Positions 41,478-51,305 of a DNA stretch of 64,000 bases are shown one piece after another. Origin of the DNA: an uncultured Corynebacterium sp. (lineage in GTDB: Bacteria; Actinomycetota; Actinomycetes; Mycobacteriales; Mycobacteriaceae). Each line of letters begins with the position of its first letter. Position 1 is the stretch's first letter. Position numbers and translations under genes: made by a program. The stretch covers positions 6,576 through 70,575 of the forward strand of contig NZ_CAMQAZ010000012.1 in assembly GCF_946998835.1 (NCBI RefSeq), in the 5' to 3' direction. The notes beneath the pieces are model-generated. The model was not told the origin of the DNA. It ran no database searches and saw only the letters and a program-made list of their open reading frames with translations.

Positions 41478-42088
41478 TCGCTGCCGTCCTGGTCATCATC
41501 CCAGGCATTGTCCGGCGCCGGCGGCACAATCTTGTCTTCTGGGAAGCTCTTGCCATCGGAGCCCGGGAAACCACTGGAGAATCCAGGAAAACCCGAAAAA
41601 CCGCCAGCACCAGCTCCTGCGCCTTTAGCACCTGGAGCCATGCCGTACTGAGAGACCACCATCATGCTGCGGTCACTGAAGTTGCGGAGACCGTTGAGCA
41701 GCGCCACCGACCCGGTCTTACGAATCAGCCAGCGCACCGGCGGCAGAACCATCAGGAAACCAATAATCGTGGTTACGACACCCGGCAGAGCAATCAGCCA
41801 AGAACCAACCAACAGAATTGCCGAGTCCGCGACAAAGTGCCCCGCGCCCTTTGCCGAGCGCTTGATTGCCTCCTCCGGATGCTTCTGGCCGTACTCCGTG
41901 AGAGTACGGGAAGTATCCAGCAGCAACTTCTGGTAGATGCGCTTGAACTCGATGGCGGCGAAGACCAACCCCACAATGAACAGGCCCAAAACCAACAGGA
42001 TGGTCCAGCCGTAGCCAATCCATTCACCGAGTGCGATGAAGGCCGCAATCTCAGCGATGAGGTAAATAATTGTGAACCACTTGCTCAT
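41468..42088 (-). CDS. fxsA: FxsA-family membrane protein
   Basis: 206 aa. The FxsA core (about 1-145) shows three hydrophobic helices and ELGEWIGYGWTILLVLGLF-type cytoplasmic-membrane segments. The tail (about 160-206) is Gly/Phe/Pro-rich with GFSGFPGFSSGFPG, then acidic. E. coli FxsA affects phage T7 exclusion; no function is established in actinobacteria. ATG 42088 is used, since the longer form adds an unsupported N-terminus. It is transcribed toward lnt-ppm1 and may be co-expressed with them. Confidence 0.82.
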   Translation of the reverse strand: MSKWFTIIYLIAEIAAFIALGEWIGYGWTILLVLGLFIVGLVFAAIEFKRIYQKLLLDTSRTLTEYGQKHPEEAIKRSAKGAGHFVADSAILLVGSWLIALPGVVTTIIGFLMVLPPVRWLIRKTGSVALLNGLRNFSDRSMMVVSQYGMAPGAKGAGAGAGGFSGFPGFSSGFPGSDGKSFPEDKIVPPAPDNAWDDDQDGSDKR

Positions 42089-42220
42089 AGTTTCCAGTGT
42101 AACCGCCACTAGGGTGAGCAAGTCGTTACCGCTGTCGGCCGGTTTTCATGTCGTTTTCGAGCCAGTTCTTAGAGACTGTCTAGAAGACGGCTAGCGATTC
42201 CCGCAGCCCATATTGACTCT

Positions 42221-45200
42221 CTACCGGTCAGCGCGCTCCTCCAAGTCGCCCTCAGTATCCAGGTAGGTCTGGCGCAGCAGATCCATTCGTTCCTGGTCGG
42301 GGTTCTCCCACATTCCGCGCTCGGCGGCCTCCATCAGGCGCTCGGAAATGTCGTGCAGAGCCCACGGATTAGACTGTTCGAAGAATTCACGGTTTTCCGG
42401 GTTCGCAACGTACTCGTCGGTAAGCGTTTCGTACATCCAGTCATCCATGACCTGTGCCGTGGCGTCGTAACCGAAGAGGTAATCGACGGTCGCGGCCATT
42501 TCAAAGGCGCCTTTGTAACCGTGATTACGCATGGCCTGCATCCAGCGCGGGTTGACCACGCGGGCACGGAAGACACGTCGAGTTTCCTCGTGCAGGGTGC
42601 GGGTGCGTACGGCGTCGGGACGCGTCGAATCGCCTACATACGCCTCTGGAGCGGAACCCGTCAGCGCGCGAACAGTGGCAATCATGCCGCCGTGGAACTG
42701 GAAGTAGTCATCGGAGTCGGCGATGTCGTGCTCTCGGGTATCGGCATTCTTCGCAGCGACCTGGATACGGCGGTAGGCCGTCTTCATATCGTCCGCAGCC
42801 TCTTCCCCATCGACGCCACGACCATAGGCGTAGCCACCCCAGGTCGTGTAAACCTTCGCCAGGTCCGCATCATCGCGCCAGGAACCGGAATCGATCAGCT
42901 GCAGCAGACCCGCTCCATAGGTGCCCGGCTTGGAACCGAAGATACGGCGCGGACGCTCCTGCTGGTCAGCCTTCGCATGGGCCCGCACGTAGTTATCGTC
43001 GTCGGATTCATCAAGCTTGACGACGAGCTGAAACGCGTCATCCAAAAGGTCAATAACATGCGGAAACGCATCACGGAAGAAGCCGGAAATGCGGACGGTC
43101 ACGTCAATGCGCGGGCGGCCCAATTCCTCGAGCGGAATCGGCTCAAGGCCGACAATGCGACGGGATGCGTCATCCCACACCGGATGCACACCAATCAGCG
43201 CGAGCACCTCGGCGATGTCATCGCCCGAGGTACGCATTGCGGACGTGCCCCATACCGACAGGCCAACCGACTTGGGGTACTCGCCGTGGTCGGCGCGGTA
43301 GCGCTCAATCAGACCATCGGCGAGGTTGACACCGGTTTCCCAAGCTAGGCGGGACGGCACAGCCTTGGGGTCGACCGAGTAGAAGTTGCGGGCAGTCGGC
43401 AGCACGTTGACCAGGCCGCGCAGTGGCGAGCCGGAGGGGCCAGCCGGAACGAATTCGCCATTGAGGGCCGAGAGAATACGCGGGATCTCTTCGCTGGTGG
43501 CGGCCAGGCGCGGCAGGATTTCGTCGCGGGTGAACTGCAGCAGCTCGACGACTTGATCCAGACCATTAGGTGCCGCGATATCGGCGAACTCTTCGGAGCC
43601 GAGGACACTGGCAGCAATCTGCGCCGCCGGCTGGTCAGGATTCTTCACCACAGCAGTCACCAGCGCTGTGGCCAGCGCGTCGATGGAGTCCACAGCGTGG
43701 CGCTCGTCCGTGCCATCCTCAGCCAGGCCGAGAGCCTCGCGCAGGCCCGGCAGGGTCTGCTTGCCGCCCCACAGCTGTCGGGCGCGCAGCATGGTGGTCA
43801 CGGTGCCAATCAGGGATTCGTCTTCCGGCGCCTGGCTGAGTACGTGGAGGCCACCGCGGATGGCGACGTCCTTAATCTCACAGAGCCAGCCGTCGACATG
43901 CATGAGCATGTCATCGAAGACTTCCTCGTCCGGGCGCTCGTCCCAGCCGAGGTCGCGGTCCATCTTCGCTGCGGTCAGCAGCGTCCAAATCTCTTGACGG
44001 ATAGCCGGCAGCTTGGCCGGGTCCATGGCGGAGATGTTCTGGTGCTCGTCGAGAAGCTGTTCCAGGCGGGTGATGTCGCCGTATGACTCGGCGCGGGCCA
44101 TCGGCGGAATGAGGTGATCGACGAGTGTGGCGTGAGCGCGGCGCTTGGCCTGTGTGCCCTCGCCCGGGTCGTTGACCAGGAAGGGGTAAATCATCGGCAG
44201 CTCGCCGATAGCTGCATCCGGGCCACAGGAGGCGGAAAGGCCGACGGTTTTACCCGGCAGCCACTCCAGGTTGCCGTGCTTGCCCATGTGGACCACCGCG
44301 TCGGCACCGAAACCGCCCTCGGCCTGAGGCAGCGACAGGAAGCGGTAGCAGGCCAGGTAGTGGTGTGTCGGCGGCAGATCCGGGTCGTGGTAAATACCCA
44401 CCGGGTTATCACCGAAACCGCGCGGTGGCTGAACCATGACCACGACATTGCCAAAGGTCAGGCCCGCAATGTAGATGTCCTGGGTATCCGGGTGAACATA
44501 CAGGGTGCCCGGCGCGGCACCCCACTTGTCCTGCATATCGGCGCGAAGTTCTTCCGGCAAGGTAGCGAAGAATTTCTCGTAGGTCGCGGCGGGTAGGCGA
44601 AGCTCGGCTGCCTCCATGACCTCTTCGGTCAGCCAGTCCGGGTCCTGGCCGCCGGCATCGATGATGGCGTGCATGAACGCATCTGGTTCATCGGCGCCAT
44701 CGTCGGCGGTGGCATATCCGGGGATTGTGGTGGTGTCGCCGAGGTTGTATCCGGCGTCGGCAAGCGCGTGCAGCACCTTCAAGGTCGATGCTGGTGTATC
44801 CAGACCGACGGCGTTGCCGATGCGGGCGTGCTTGGTCGGGTATGCAGACAGCATGACGGCGACGCGCTTGTCGGCGTTGTCGATGTGGCGAAGGGCGGCG
44901 TAGCGGGTAGCGATGCCGGCGAGGCGGTCGCAGCGCTCAAGGTCTGGGACGTAGGAAATGAGCTCGTCGGAGTCAATTTCCTTAAACGAGAACGCGACCG
45001 AGATGATGCGGCCGTCGAATTCAGGGACGGCGACCTGTGTTGCGACATCCAGGGGCGACAGCCCCTCGTCGTTATCCTCCCACGCTGCCTTGGAAGAGGT
45101 CAGGGCCAACCCCTGGATGATGGGGATGTTGAGGTCTGCGAGTGCGGCGACATCCCAGCCATCGTCGTCCTGACCGGCCTGCGCGAGTGCCGGGCGGTTA

Positions 45201-45886
45201 CCGCCAGCGGCGAGAACCGTGGTGATCAGCGCGTCGCAGGAGGCCATCTCTGCCAGTAGCTCATCGCTGGCGGTGCGCAGGGACGCGGCGAAGATAGGCT
45301 TGGCGACGTAGCCGCGAGCCTCGACCGCATCAGCGAGCGCCTCAATGTAGTGCGTATTTCCAGCTAGGTGTTGCGCGCGGTAGTAAATAATGCCGACGGT
45401 GCCGCGGGAATCTGCTTTGGACACCTTGGAGTCGCGCTCCAGGAAACCCCATGCCGGCATGCGTGCGGGCTCCTCAAAGCCGAGTCCGGTCAGCAGCAGT
45501 GTGTCCGACAGGAAGTTGTGCAGCTGTGCGAGGTTCTTCGCGCCACCTTCAGCCAAGTAGATGTGTGTTTGCGTGGCGACATTCGCCGGGACCGTCGAGT
45601 ACTCAGTGAGTTCAGCATCCGGTGCCTGCTCACCTGAGACGAGGACAGTGGGAATGCCGGAGTTCACAAAGTAGTCGACGCCGGATTCCCAGGCGCGGCG
45701 GCCGCCGAGAAGTCGGATGATGACGGCGTCGGCGCCGTCGGCAAGCGTGGGCAAATCATCGTCGAGCAGACGCGCCGGGTTTGCCCAGCGGTAGGACACC
45801 TCCGGGTTGGCCTGAGCGGCCGCGCGGGCGGACAGAAGGTCGGTATCCGAGGTCGACAACAGCAGAATCACGGTGTAGTCATTCAC
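42221..45886 (-). CDS. cobN: Aerobic cobaltochelatase subunit CobN
   Basis: 1221 aa, normal for CobN/BchH-type large subunits. It binds hydrogenobyrinic acid a,c-diamide and inserts Co2+ using ATP with CobS and CobT, which are not in this window. Conserved blocks include GIIYYRAQHLAGNTHYIEAL, VHMGKHGNLEWLPGKTVGLS, GIYHDPDLPPTHHYLACYRFL and PRIDVTVRISGFFRDAFPHV. The ribosome site AGGAAGTG abuts ATG 45886. It is preceded by a cobalamin riboswitch, so end-product repression is expected. Confidence 0.97.
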   Translation of the reverse strand: MNDYTVILLLSTSDTDLLSARAAAQANPEVSYRWANPARLLDDDLPTLADGADAVIIRLLGGRRAWESGVDYFVNSGIPTVLVSGEQAPDAELTEYSTVPANVATQTHIYLAEGGAKNLAQLHNFLSDTLLLTGLGFEEPARMPAWGFLERDSKVSKADSRGTVGIIYYRAQHLAGNTHYIEALADAVEARGYVAKPIFAASLRTASDELLAEMASCDALITTVLAAGGNRPALAQAGQDDDGWDVAALADLNIPIIQGLALTSSKAAWEDNDEGLSPLDVATQVAVPEFDGRIISVAFSFKEIDSDELISYVPDLERCDRLAGIATRYAALRHIDNADKRVAVMLSAYPTKHARIGNAVGLDTPASTLKVLHALADAGYNLGDTTTIPGYATADDGADEPDAFMHAIIDAGGQDPDWLTEEVMEAAELRLPAATYEKFFATLPEELRADMQDKWGAAPGTLYVHPDTQDIYIAGLTFGNVVVMVQPPRGFGDNPVGIYHDPDLPPTHHYLACYRFLSLPQAEGGFGADAVVHMGKHGNLEWLPGKTVGLSASCGPDAAIGELPMIYPFLVNDPGEGTQAKRRAHATLVDHLIPPMARAESYGDITRLEQLLDEHQNISAMDPAKLPAIRQEIWTLLTAAKMDRDLGWDERPDEEVFDDMLMHVDGWLCEIKDVAIRGGLHVLSQAPEDESLIGTVTTMLRARQLWGGKQTLPGLREALGLAEDGTDERHAVDSIDALATALVTAVVKNPDQPAAQIAASVLGSEEFADIAAPNGLDQVVELLQFTRDEILPRLAATSEEIPRILSALNGEFVPAGPSGSPLRGLVNVLPTARNFYSVDPKAVPSRLAWETGVNLADGLIERYRADHGEYPKSVGLSVWGTSAMRTSGDDIAEVLALIGVHPVWDDASRRIVGLEPIPLEELGRPRIDVTVRISGFFRDAFPHVIDLLDDAFQLVVKLDESDDDNYVRAHAKADQQERPRRIFGSKPGTYGAGLLQLIDSGSWRDDADLAKVYTTWGGYAYGRGVDGEEAADDMKTAYRRIQVAAKNADTREHDIADSDDYFQFHGGMIATVRALTGSAPEAYVGDSTRPDAVRTRTLHEETRRVFRARVVNPRWMQAMRNHGYKGAFEMAATVDYLFGYDATAQVMDDWMYETLTDEYVANPENREFFEQSNPWALHDISERLMEAAERGMWENPDQERMDLLRQTYLDTEGDLEERADR

Positions 45887-46042
45887 TTCCTGGGGAGCGA
45901 CGCGTCCCCGGTCGGCGGGAGCCTGCCTCTAGCCCATGACGAGGTCTGACTGTGACAGTGGCGCGACCGTGCGGATTTTCACCGAGCTTCTCGTCAAAAG
46001 CATGGCAGTGGATTTCTCCATCACTCTACTGCAGCGCTCCCG
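45887..46042 (-). promoter_or_regulatory. Cobalamin riboswitch controlling cobN
   Basis: Read on the minus strand, the core lies at 46007-45932. GGTGAAAATCCGCACGGTC, then GCGCCACTGTCACAGTCAGAC, is the conserved cobalamin-aptamer sequence. It is closed by GACGAG/CTCGTC and by GCCATG/CATGGGC outer pairing, a compact form without a large peripheral domain. Downstream, GGGGA...TCCCC forms a hairpin directly before the AGGAAGTG ribosome site, fitting translational control (inference). Confidence 0.9.
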
Positions 46043-47584
46043 TTAGAGTCCCAGCGGCTGCGGTGCCGGCTGCTCTGGGAAATGCGCCCAGAGGTAGTTG
46101 GTGGCCCGGTCAAGCTCCGCGAGCAGAGGAACGACATGGTTTAGGCCAGTCTTCGGGATCAGCGGGGGCGTGAGGTTTTCGACGTATTCCAGGTCAGTAA
46201 AGCCGAGCTCCAGCCAAGCATCACGCAGTTTGCGAACTTGGTTAATAGGAATGATGTCATCGTGCTCACCCGAGTACAGAAGTACCGGAGCATTCGGTAC
46301 GAAGTTGCCGACGCGCTGTCGAGCGAGCTCCTTTTGCAGCGGCTCGTAGCGCTGAATCAGCTCGCTGAGAGACTCTCCGCTAGTCGTGTACTGATCGGTG
46401 GTTTCGAAACCGTGGTGGAGGGCCAGCCCACCCGCGCAGTAGCTACCAACTGTATTCAGGAGCTTCTTGCCCTCAGCATTCATTTCTTCATCCATCACAC
46501 GGCGCAGTTCCGGATCCTTGTCCAGAACAGAGTTGATTGCCAGCGTGATGGCGGCAGTTAGTGTGGTGCCGTCAATCTGGTCGAGAACATTGGCGAGGTC
46601 TGAGGGAGGACCACCCGCGGCAGTGGCAGCGACGTTGAGCTCTGGGGCGTAGATGCCAACGCGCTCAGCGGCAGCAGCGGCTGCAGAACCTCCCTGGGAG
46701 TAGCCATAGATGCCAACTGGAGCCTTTTCCTCTACGCCGAGCTCATGGGAAGCAGATACGGCATCGAGCAGCGACTGTGCCGAGGCGATGTTATCGACAT
46801 AGTCCTGGTTGCCCTGTGCATTGCGATGGTGGTCAATCATCACCACAGTTGCACCCCGCAGCAGGTTGGCCACGAGCGGCATCGTCTCGTATGGCGCAAT
46901 GACATCGACTGGGGCAAACTCGACCTTTAGTCCGGTCTGCTCGGAGATCGATGGGTCGCACTTTTCTGCCCCGCCCTGGGTTCCCGGAGCAATTGCCACG
47001 ACCGGACGCGGACCGCTGCCCTGCCACTTCGTCTTCGGAGTCACCACGATAGCGGTGTCCACACTGGGATTGCCGAGAGAATCCGTGGAGTTGTAGTGAA
47101 TGCGCTTGGCGTCGACATTCCAGAGTTCGTGGTTCACCATCATCCGGGCATCTTCACTTCGGACCAGTGTGCCGGCCTGTGCGCTGCGTGGTGGATTCAG
47201 CGGCAGCGAATTCAGCGGAGAGGCCGCCGCGACGCGGGCCTGCTCTGGGGTGAGCTGCCTGACCGGTCCTGCACCACCCGGTTGCGTGCCGTTGTTATCG
47301 GTACCGAGCAGCCTATCGACGTTCGGGTTTGGTACGCGTCCATAACCCGGCAACTCTCGGTCCCAGCTTGACGACGGGCCGAGCTCCGGCTGTCCTGCTA
47401 CATCCAGTGGCTGTGCATGCAGGGGCGCAGCCAGTCCGATGGTCATGAGCCCTGCTAGTGCTACCCCGATTCCCCTTCGGGCTGCACGACGGTTCCGTCG
47501 TAAAGCAGAGTGTGCTTGCATGGCGGTGCGGCCGGTGCCGTCGACGTTGCTGATTGCGAGAGCTTCAGCGGTGTTCCGAGTCAT
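46043..47584 (-). CDS. Secreted LIP-family lipase
   Basis: 513 aa. An unusually long N-terminal region (about 1-60) has a twin-Arg-containing basic stretch and a hydrophobic core (GIGVALAGLMTIGLAAPLHAQ), consistent with a signal peptide cleaved near residue 58. The mature part is an alpha/beta hydrolase of the secretory lipase (LIP) family: nucleophile GYSQGG, acid SGEHDDIIP and His in GLNHVVP. Corynebacterial relatives hydrolyse triacylglycerols and other esters outside the cell. AAGGAGACTAC before ATG 47584 fixes the start. It interrupts cobN and the rest of the cob cluster. Confidence 0.88.
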   Translation of the reverse strand: MTRNTAEALAISNVDGTGRTAMQAHSALRRNRRAARRGIGVALAGLMTIGLAAPLHAQPLDVAGQPELGPSSSWDRELPGYGRVPNPNVDRLLGTDNNGTQPGGAGPVRQLTPEQARVAAASPLNSLPLNPPRSAQAGTLVRSEDARMMVNHELWNVDAKRIHYNSTDSLGNPSVDTAIVVTPKTKWQGSGPRPVVAIAPGTQGGAEKCDPSISEQTGLKVEFAPVDVIAPYETMPLVANLLRGATVVMIDHHRNAQGNQDYVDNIASAQSLLDAVSASHELGVEEKAPVGIYGYSQGGSAAAAAAERVGIYAPELNVAATAAGGPPSDLANVLDQIDGTTLTAAITLAINSVLDKDPELRRVMDEEMNAEGKKLLNTVGSYCAGGLALHHGFETTDQYTTSGESLSELIQRYEPLQKELARQRVGNFVPNAPVLLYSGEHDDIIPINQVRKLRDAWLELGFTDLEYVENLTPPLIPKTGLNHVVPLLAELDRATNYLWAHFPEQPAPQPLGL

Positions 47585-47847
47585 GTAGTCTCCTTAAAAC
47601 CAAATCACTGTCCCCAGTGGAAGCGTCTGTAAAACCCACAAGAGATTTGCTATCGGAAAGTATAATGTCTTGAATAGTTATAGAAGTGTTTTTGCCTAGA
47701 GTTTTCCTGGAGTGCCCCTATGTGGAACCGCGAGGGGATACAGATTTAACCTCACTGTAAAGCTGCTGAATCAGAATAGATTGTCCTGTTTGCGGAGCTT
47801 TGCTCGGTGCTCATTTTCATATTTCTTATTTGCGTATTCTTGGAAGT
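47585..47847. other. Divergent intergenic region lip/cobG
   Basis: 263 bp holding the promoters of both genes. A TATAAT lies at 47661-47666; small hairpins are CACTG-TCCC-CAGTG (47606-47619) and CCCCT-N13-AGGGG (47716-47738). No second cobalamin riboswitch motif was found here. Confidence 0.5.
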
Positions 47848-49023
47848 ATGACTGCATCTGATCAAGGAGCTCGCACTCGTCAAGACGGCTGCCCTGGTAG
47901 CCGCAAGGTTCATATCGCAGCTGATGGCGCAATCGGGCGCCTGCGCTTCCCCGGAGGCTTCCTCCCCGCGCCGGGCTTTGCCGTACTCGCTGATTTGGCC
48001 GAGAACTTCGGCGACGGCGATATTCACTTCACCTCGCGTGGCAATGTTCAGATTCGTGGCATCACCAACACCGGTGCGTTCGCCGATGCCGCAGAAGAGG
48101 AAAAGCTGGTTCCCTCCACCAGCCACGACCGCGTGCGCAATATTCTCCAGTCGCCGCTGTCAGGTCGCGTCGGTGGCAAGGCCGATGTCCGCGAGCTTGT
48201 GCAGGAGTTCGACGCGGCGCTTATCGCGGAGCCGTCGCTTGCAACACTGCCCGGTCGCACGCTCATGGCTTTCGACGACGGCCGTGGCGATGTCCTCGGT
48301 GAGCGCCCCGACTTCGGCGTTGTTGCCCATGACGAGGACATCTTCGAACTCATCATTGGCGGCGTGACCTCCGGGCTTGTCATCTCGCGTGACGACGTCG
48401 TGGAGACCCTCATCACCACAGCGAAGGTGTGGAACGACAGCCGTGGCTCGGCCTGGCGTATCGCGGAAGCAGATGCGGCCCGGCGCGTTGCCGATGCCGT
48501 AGTCGAGGAATTGGGCGAGCGTATCCGCCGCCAGGAGCCGACCCCGGCTGAGAATTTCGATGCCACCGCAGGTCTATCACGACAGATTGGTTGGATTGAC
48601 CAGCCGGACGGCTTGGTTAGTTTGGCTGCTGGCCTGCGCTTTGGCATCCTGCCGGCGCGTCTGGCACGCGCTATTTCGCACACGCAGGTTCCCGTGCACA
48701 TAACGCCGTGGTACTCGCTGATTCTCCACGATTTGGAGGAGGAAGTTGCCGAGCAGGTCGTCAAGGTACTGGCGCCGAATGGCCTAATCTTCGACCGGAA
48801 TTCCACCTGGCTGCGCGTCAGCGCCTGCACTGGTCGCCCCGGCTGTGAGAAGTCGCTGGCTGATACCCGGGGCGATGCCGCGCACGCAATTGCCGATGAC
48901 CGCCTGCCCGAGGGCCGCGTGCACTTCTCCGGTTGTGAGCGCCGCTGTGGCAAACCCAAGGGTGGCTACTTCGACTACCTCGCTACCGGGGACGGAGAAT
49001 ACGAAGTCACTGCTGTGGACTAG
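47848..49023 (+). CDS. cobG: Precorrin-3B synthase CobG
   Basis: 391 aa of the nitrite/sulfite-reductase-like fold. CobG uses O2 and an iron centre to make precorrin-3B, marking this as the aerobic cobalamin route. Ferredoxin-like half-domains (about 25-90 and 240-300) surround a Cys cluster: CTGRPGCEKS near 330 and FSGCERRCGKP near 370, a C-x5-C...C-x3-C pattern that ligates the 4Fe-4S cluster. The start is taken at ATG 47848 after TTGGAAG. Confidence 0.92.
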   Translation: MTASDQGARTRQDGCPGSRKVHIAADGAIGRLRFPGGFLPAPGFAVLADLAENFGDGDIHFTSRGNVQIRGITNTGAFADAAEEEKLVPSTSHDRVRNILQSPLSGRVGGKADVRELVQEFDAALIAEPSLATLPGRTLMAFDDGRGDVLGERPDFGVVAHDEDIFELIIGGVTSGLVISRDDVVETLITTAKVWNDSRGSAWRIAEADAARRVADAVVEELGERIRRQEPTPAENFDATAGLSRQIGWIDQPDGLVSLAAGLRFGILPARLARAISHTQVPVHITPWYSLILHDLEEEVAEQVVKVLAPNGLIFDRNSTWLRVSACTGRPGCEKSLADTRGDAAHAIADDRLPEGRVHFSGCERRCGKPKGGYFDYLATGDGEYEVTAVD

Positions 49024-49034
49024 GCTTTAAGCCT

Positions 49035-49685
49035 ATGAAGCGCTTTGAGTACAACACCGACGGTGCGGATATTTATCGCAACTCATTTGCCATCATCCGC
49101 GAGGAAAGCGACCTTTCCCGCTTCGATACAGATGAGGAAACCGTCGCCGTCCGAATGATTCACGCAGCAGGTCAGACCGACCTGGCCAAGGACATTGTCT
49201 TTTCCCCGGGAGCTGTACGTGCAGCCCGCCGGGCTCTCGAGGATGGCGCTCCCATCTTCACCGATGTGAACATGATTGCCTCGGGTATTACCCGAAAGCG
49301 CCTGCCCACTGACAACGAGGTCATTTGCCTGCTGCGTGATGAGCGCGTCCCTGAGCTGGCCCAGCAGCTCGGCACCACTCGCACTGCTGCTGCCGTGGAG
49401 TTGTGGAAACCACGCCTGGAGGGCGCGGTCGTCGCCATTGGCAACGCGCCCACGGCTCTCTTCCACCTGCTCAACCGCATTAATGAGGGCTCCTTCCCCA
49501 TGCCGGCTGCCATTTTGGCTATGCCGGTCGGTTTCGTCGGTGCCGCGGAATCCAAGCAGGCGACCATCGACTCGGGTGCGGAAAACCCGGAGCTGAAGTA
49601 CATCACCGTCACTGGCCGTCGTGGCGGCTCGGCCATCACCTGTGCTGCCCTCAATGCCATCGCCACCGCAAAGGAGATTCTCTAA
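49035..49685 (+). CDS. cobH: Precorrin-8X methylmutase CobH
   Basis: 216 aa. It moves the methyl group from C11 to C12, giving hydrogenobyrinate. The catalytic His lies in VRMIHAAGQTD near residue 45; SPGAVRAARRALEDGAPIFTDVNM, GNAPTALFHLL and MPVGFVGAAESK are family blocks. It starts 11 bp after cobG and ends 3 bp before cobIJ, forming a three-gene plus-strand operon. Confidence 0.96.
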   Translation: MKRFEYNTDGADIYRNSFAIIREESDLSRFDTDEETVAVRMIHAAGQTDLAKDIVFSPGAVRAARRALEDGAPIFTDVNMIASGITRKRLPTDNEVICLLRDERVPELAQQLGTTRTAAAVELWKPRLEGAVVAIGNAPTALFHLLNRINEGSFPMPAAILAMPVGFVGAAESKQATIDSGAENPELKYITVTGRRGGSAITCAALNAIATAKEIL

Positions 49686-49688
49686 ACC

Positions 49689-51302
49689 ATGTCCGGCTCT
49701 TACAGCGCTCAGCCTGGTCATCTCTACGGTGTCGGACTCGGCCCCGGCGACGCAGGTCTCATTACACTCCGCGGTGCCGAGCTTATCCGCACCGCCGATG
49801 TCATCGCCTACCACGCCGGAACTCACGGGCGTTCCACCGCTCGCGCAATCGCCGCTGAACTGATTGACGCGCGTGACGACGCCGCCGTGGAAGAACAACT
49901 GCAATACCCGGTGACCACCGGACGCCCGGCTGACTACCGCGAGCAGCTGGCTGGTTTCTATGCAGAGGCCACCTCCCGTCTGCACGAGCATTTGGCCGCC
50001 GGACGCAGCGTTGCGGTGCTCTCGCTCGGTGACCCGATGCTCTATAGCTCGTACCAGCACCTGCACCATGCCCTCAGCGAGGACTTCCCTACCGAAATCG
50101 TCCCAGGTGTAGCCAGTATTACTGCGGCTGCAGCGGAGATTGGGCAGCCGCTCGGTGAAGCCACCGAAATCGTCAGCGTGGTCCCCGCCACCGCTGATTC
50201 CGAGCGCATCGCTGCGGTTCTGGACGCGTCGGACTGCGTCGTCATTATGAAGCTGGGCAAGAACGTTGAGAAGGTCCGCGCAGCCCTGCAGGCCGCAGAC
50301 ATGCTCGAGCGTGCTTATGTCGTCGAGCGAGCCACCATGGATGAGCACACCAGCTACCCGCTGGCCGATGCCGACCCGGAGAAGGTCCCCTACTTCGCAG
50401 TAGCTGTTGTACCTTCCGCTGTCTACGGCACCGAGCGCAGTGTTTCTGGCGCATCTGGTGTGTCTGGGGATTCCGCGGTGACCTGTGCAGCTGCCGACGT
50501 GGCAACCGAGCCGGCTTCTCCATCCGTCGGTGAAGTTGTCGTTGTCGGCCTGGGCCCGGGTGCTGAGCGCTGGACCACCCCAGAAGTCACTGAGGAACTG
50601 GCGCATGCCACGGACTTGGTCGGCTACTCCACCTACATCAACCGAGTCCCCGAGCGCGCCGGGCAGCGCCGCCACCTCTCGGATAACCGTGTAGAGGCAG
50701 AACGAGCCACCATGGCGCTGGATATCGCGAAGCGCGGTGGCCGGGTCGCTGTGGTCAGTTCTGGCGATCCGGGTGTCTTCGCTATGGCGGCGGCAGTGTT
50801 GGAAGTCGCTGACGACGATATGTGGCGAGACATTCCCGTGCGAGTCGTCCCGGGCATGACTGCTGCTCAGGCTGTCGCAAGTCGTGTGGGCGCTCCGCTT
50901 GGCCATGACTTTGCGATGCTCAGCCTCTCCGACAGGTTGAAGCCCTGGGATGTCGTCGTTAAGCGAGTGCGTGCCGTAGCTGGTGCGGACATGGCGTTTG
51001 CCGTCTACAACCCAGCGTCCAAGTCACGGAGGTGGCAGATCCGAGAGCTGCGTGCCTTGGCCTTGGAATACCGCGAGCCGACGACGCCGGTGATTGTGGC
51101 GCGGGCAGTGGGCTCGGAGCAGGAAAACGTCACCGTGACCACGTTGGCGGAGTTCGATCCGGATGTCGTCGATATGCGAACCATGGTGATTATCGGGTCG
51201 TCATCAACAAAGGCATACCGTGCCGGAAAAACCACCCGTGTCTACACCGCACGCCACTACGGTGAGGGCGGCACGAGCGGAACCGGCGAGTTGCTGCGTT
51301 AG
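49689..51302 (+). CDS. cobIJ: Bifunctional precorrin-2 C20- / precorrin-3B C17-methyltransferase CobIJ
   Basis: 537 aa, two SAM-dependent tetrapyrrole methylases fused. The CobI half (about 1-245) begins YGVGLGPGDAGLITLRGAELI; a Ser/Ala-rich linker (about 246-275) leads to the CobJ half (about 278-537), with VVVGLGPGAERWTTPEV, VVSSGDPGVFAMAA, and FAVYNPASKSR. It methylates C20 and then C17 with ring contraction. The fusion is typical of actinobacteria. Its stop is 3 bp from the stop of convergent cobK. Confidence 0.96.
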   Translation: MSGSYSAQPGHLYGVGLGPGDAGLITLRGAELIRTADVIAYHAGTHGRSTARAIAAELIDARDDAAVEEQLQYPVTTGRPADYREQLAGFYAEATSRLHEHLAAGRSVAVLSLGDPMLYSSYQHLHHALSEDFPTEIVPGVASITAAAAEIGQPLGEATEIVSVVPATADSERIAAVLDASDCVVIMKLGKNVEKVRAALQAADMLERAYVVERATMDEHTSYPLADADPEKVPYFAVAVVPSAVYGTERSVSGASGVSGDSAVTCAAADVATEPASPSVGEVVVVGLGPGAERWTTPEVTEELAHATDLVGYSTYINRVPERAGQRRHLSDNRVEAERATMALDIAKRGGRVAVVSSGDPGVFAMAAAVLEVADDDMWRDIPVRVVPGMTAAQAVASRVGAPLGHDFAMLSLSDRLKPWDVVVKRVRAVAGADMAFAVYNPASKSRRWQIRELRALALEYREPTTPVIVARAVGSEQENVTVTTLAEFDPDVVDMRTMVIIGSSSTKAYRAGKTTRVYTARHYGEGGTSGTGELLR

Positions 51303-51305
51303 CCG

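Noticed and set aside
42353..43348. 331-codon plus-strand frame inside cobN
   Set aside because: Antisense to conserved cobN sequence, with no recognisable protein family and no ribosome site.
47585..47847. Second cobalamin riboswitch upstream of cobG
   Set aside because: Neither the GGTGAAAATCC-type nor the CACTGT core is present on the plus strand.
49083..50906. 607-codon open frame on the minus strand
   Set aside because: Antisense to cobH and cobIJ; composition (His/Gly/Asp-rich without domains) is that of a shadow frame.
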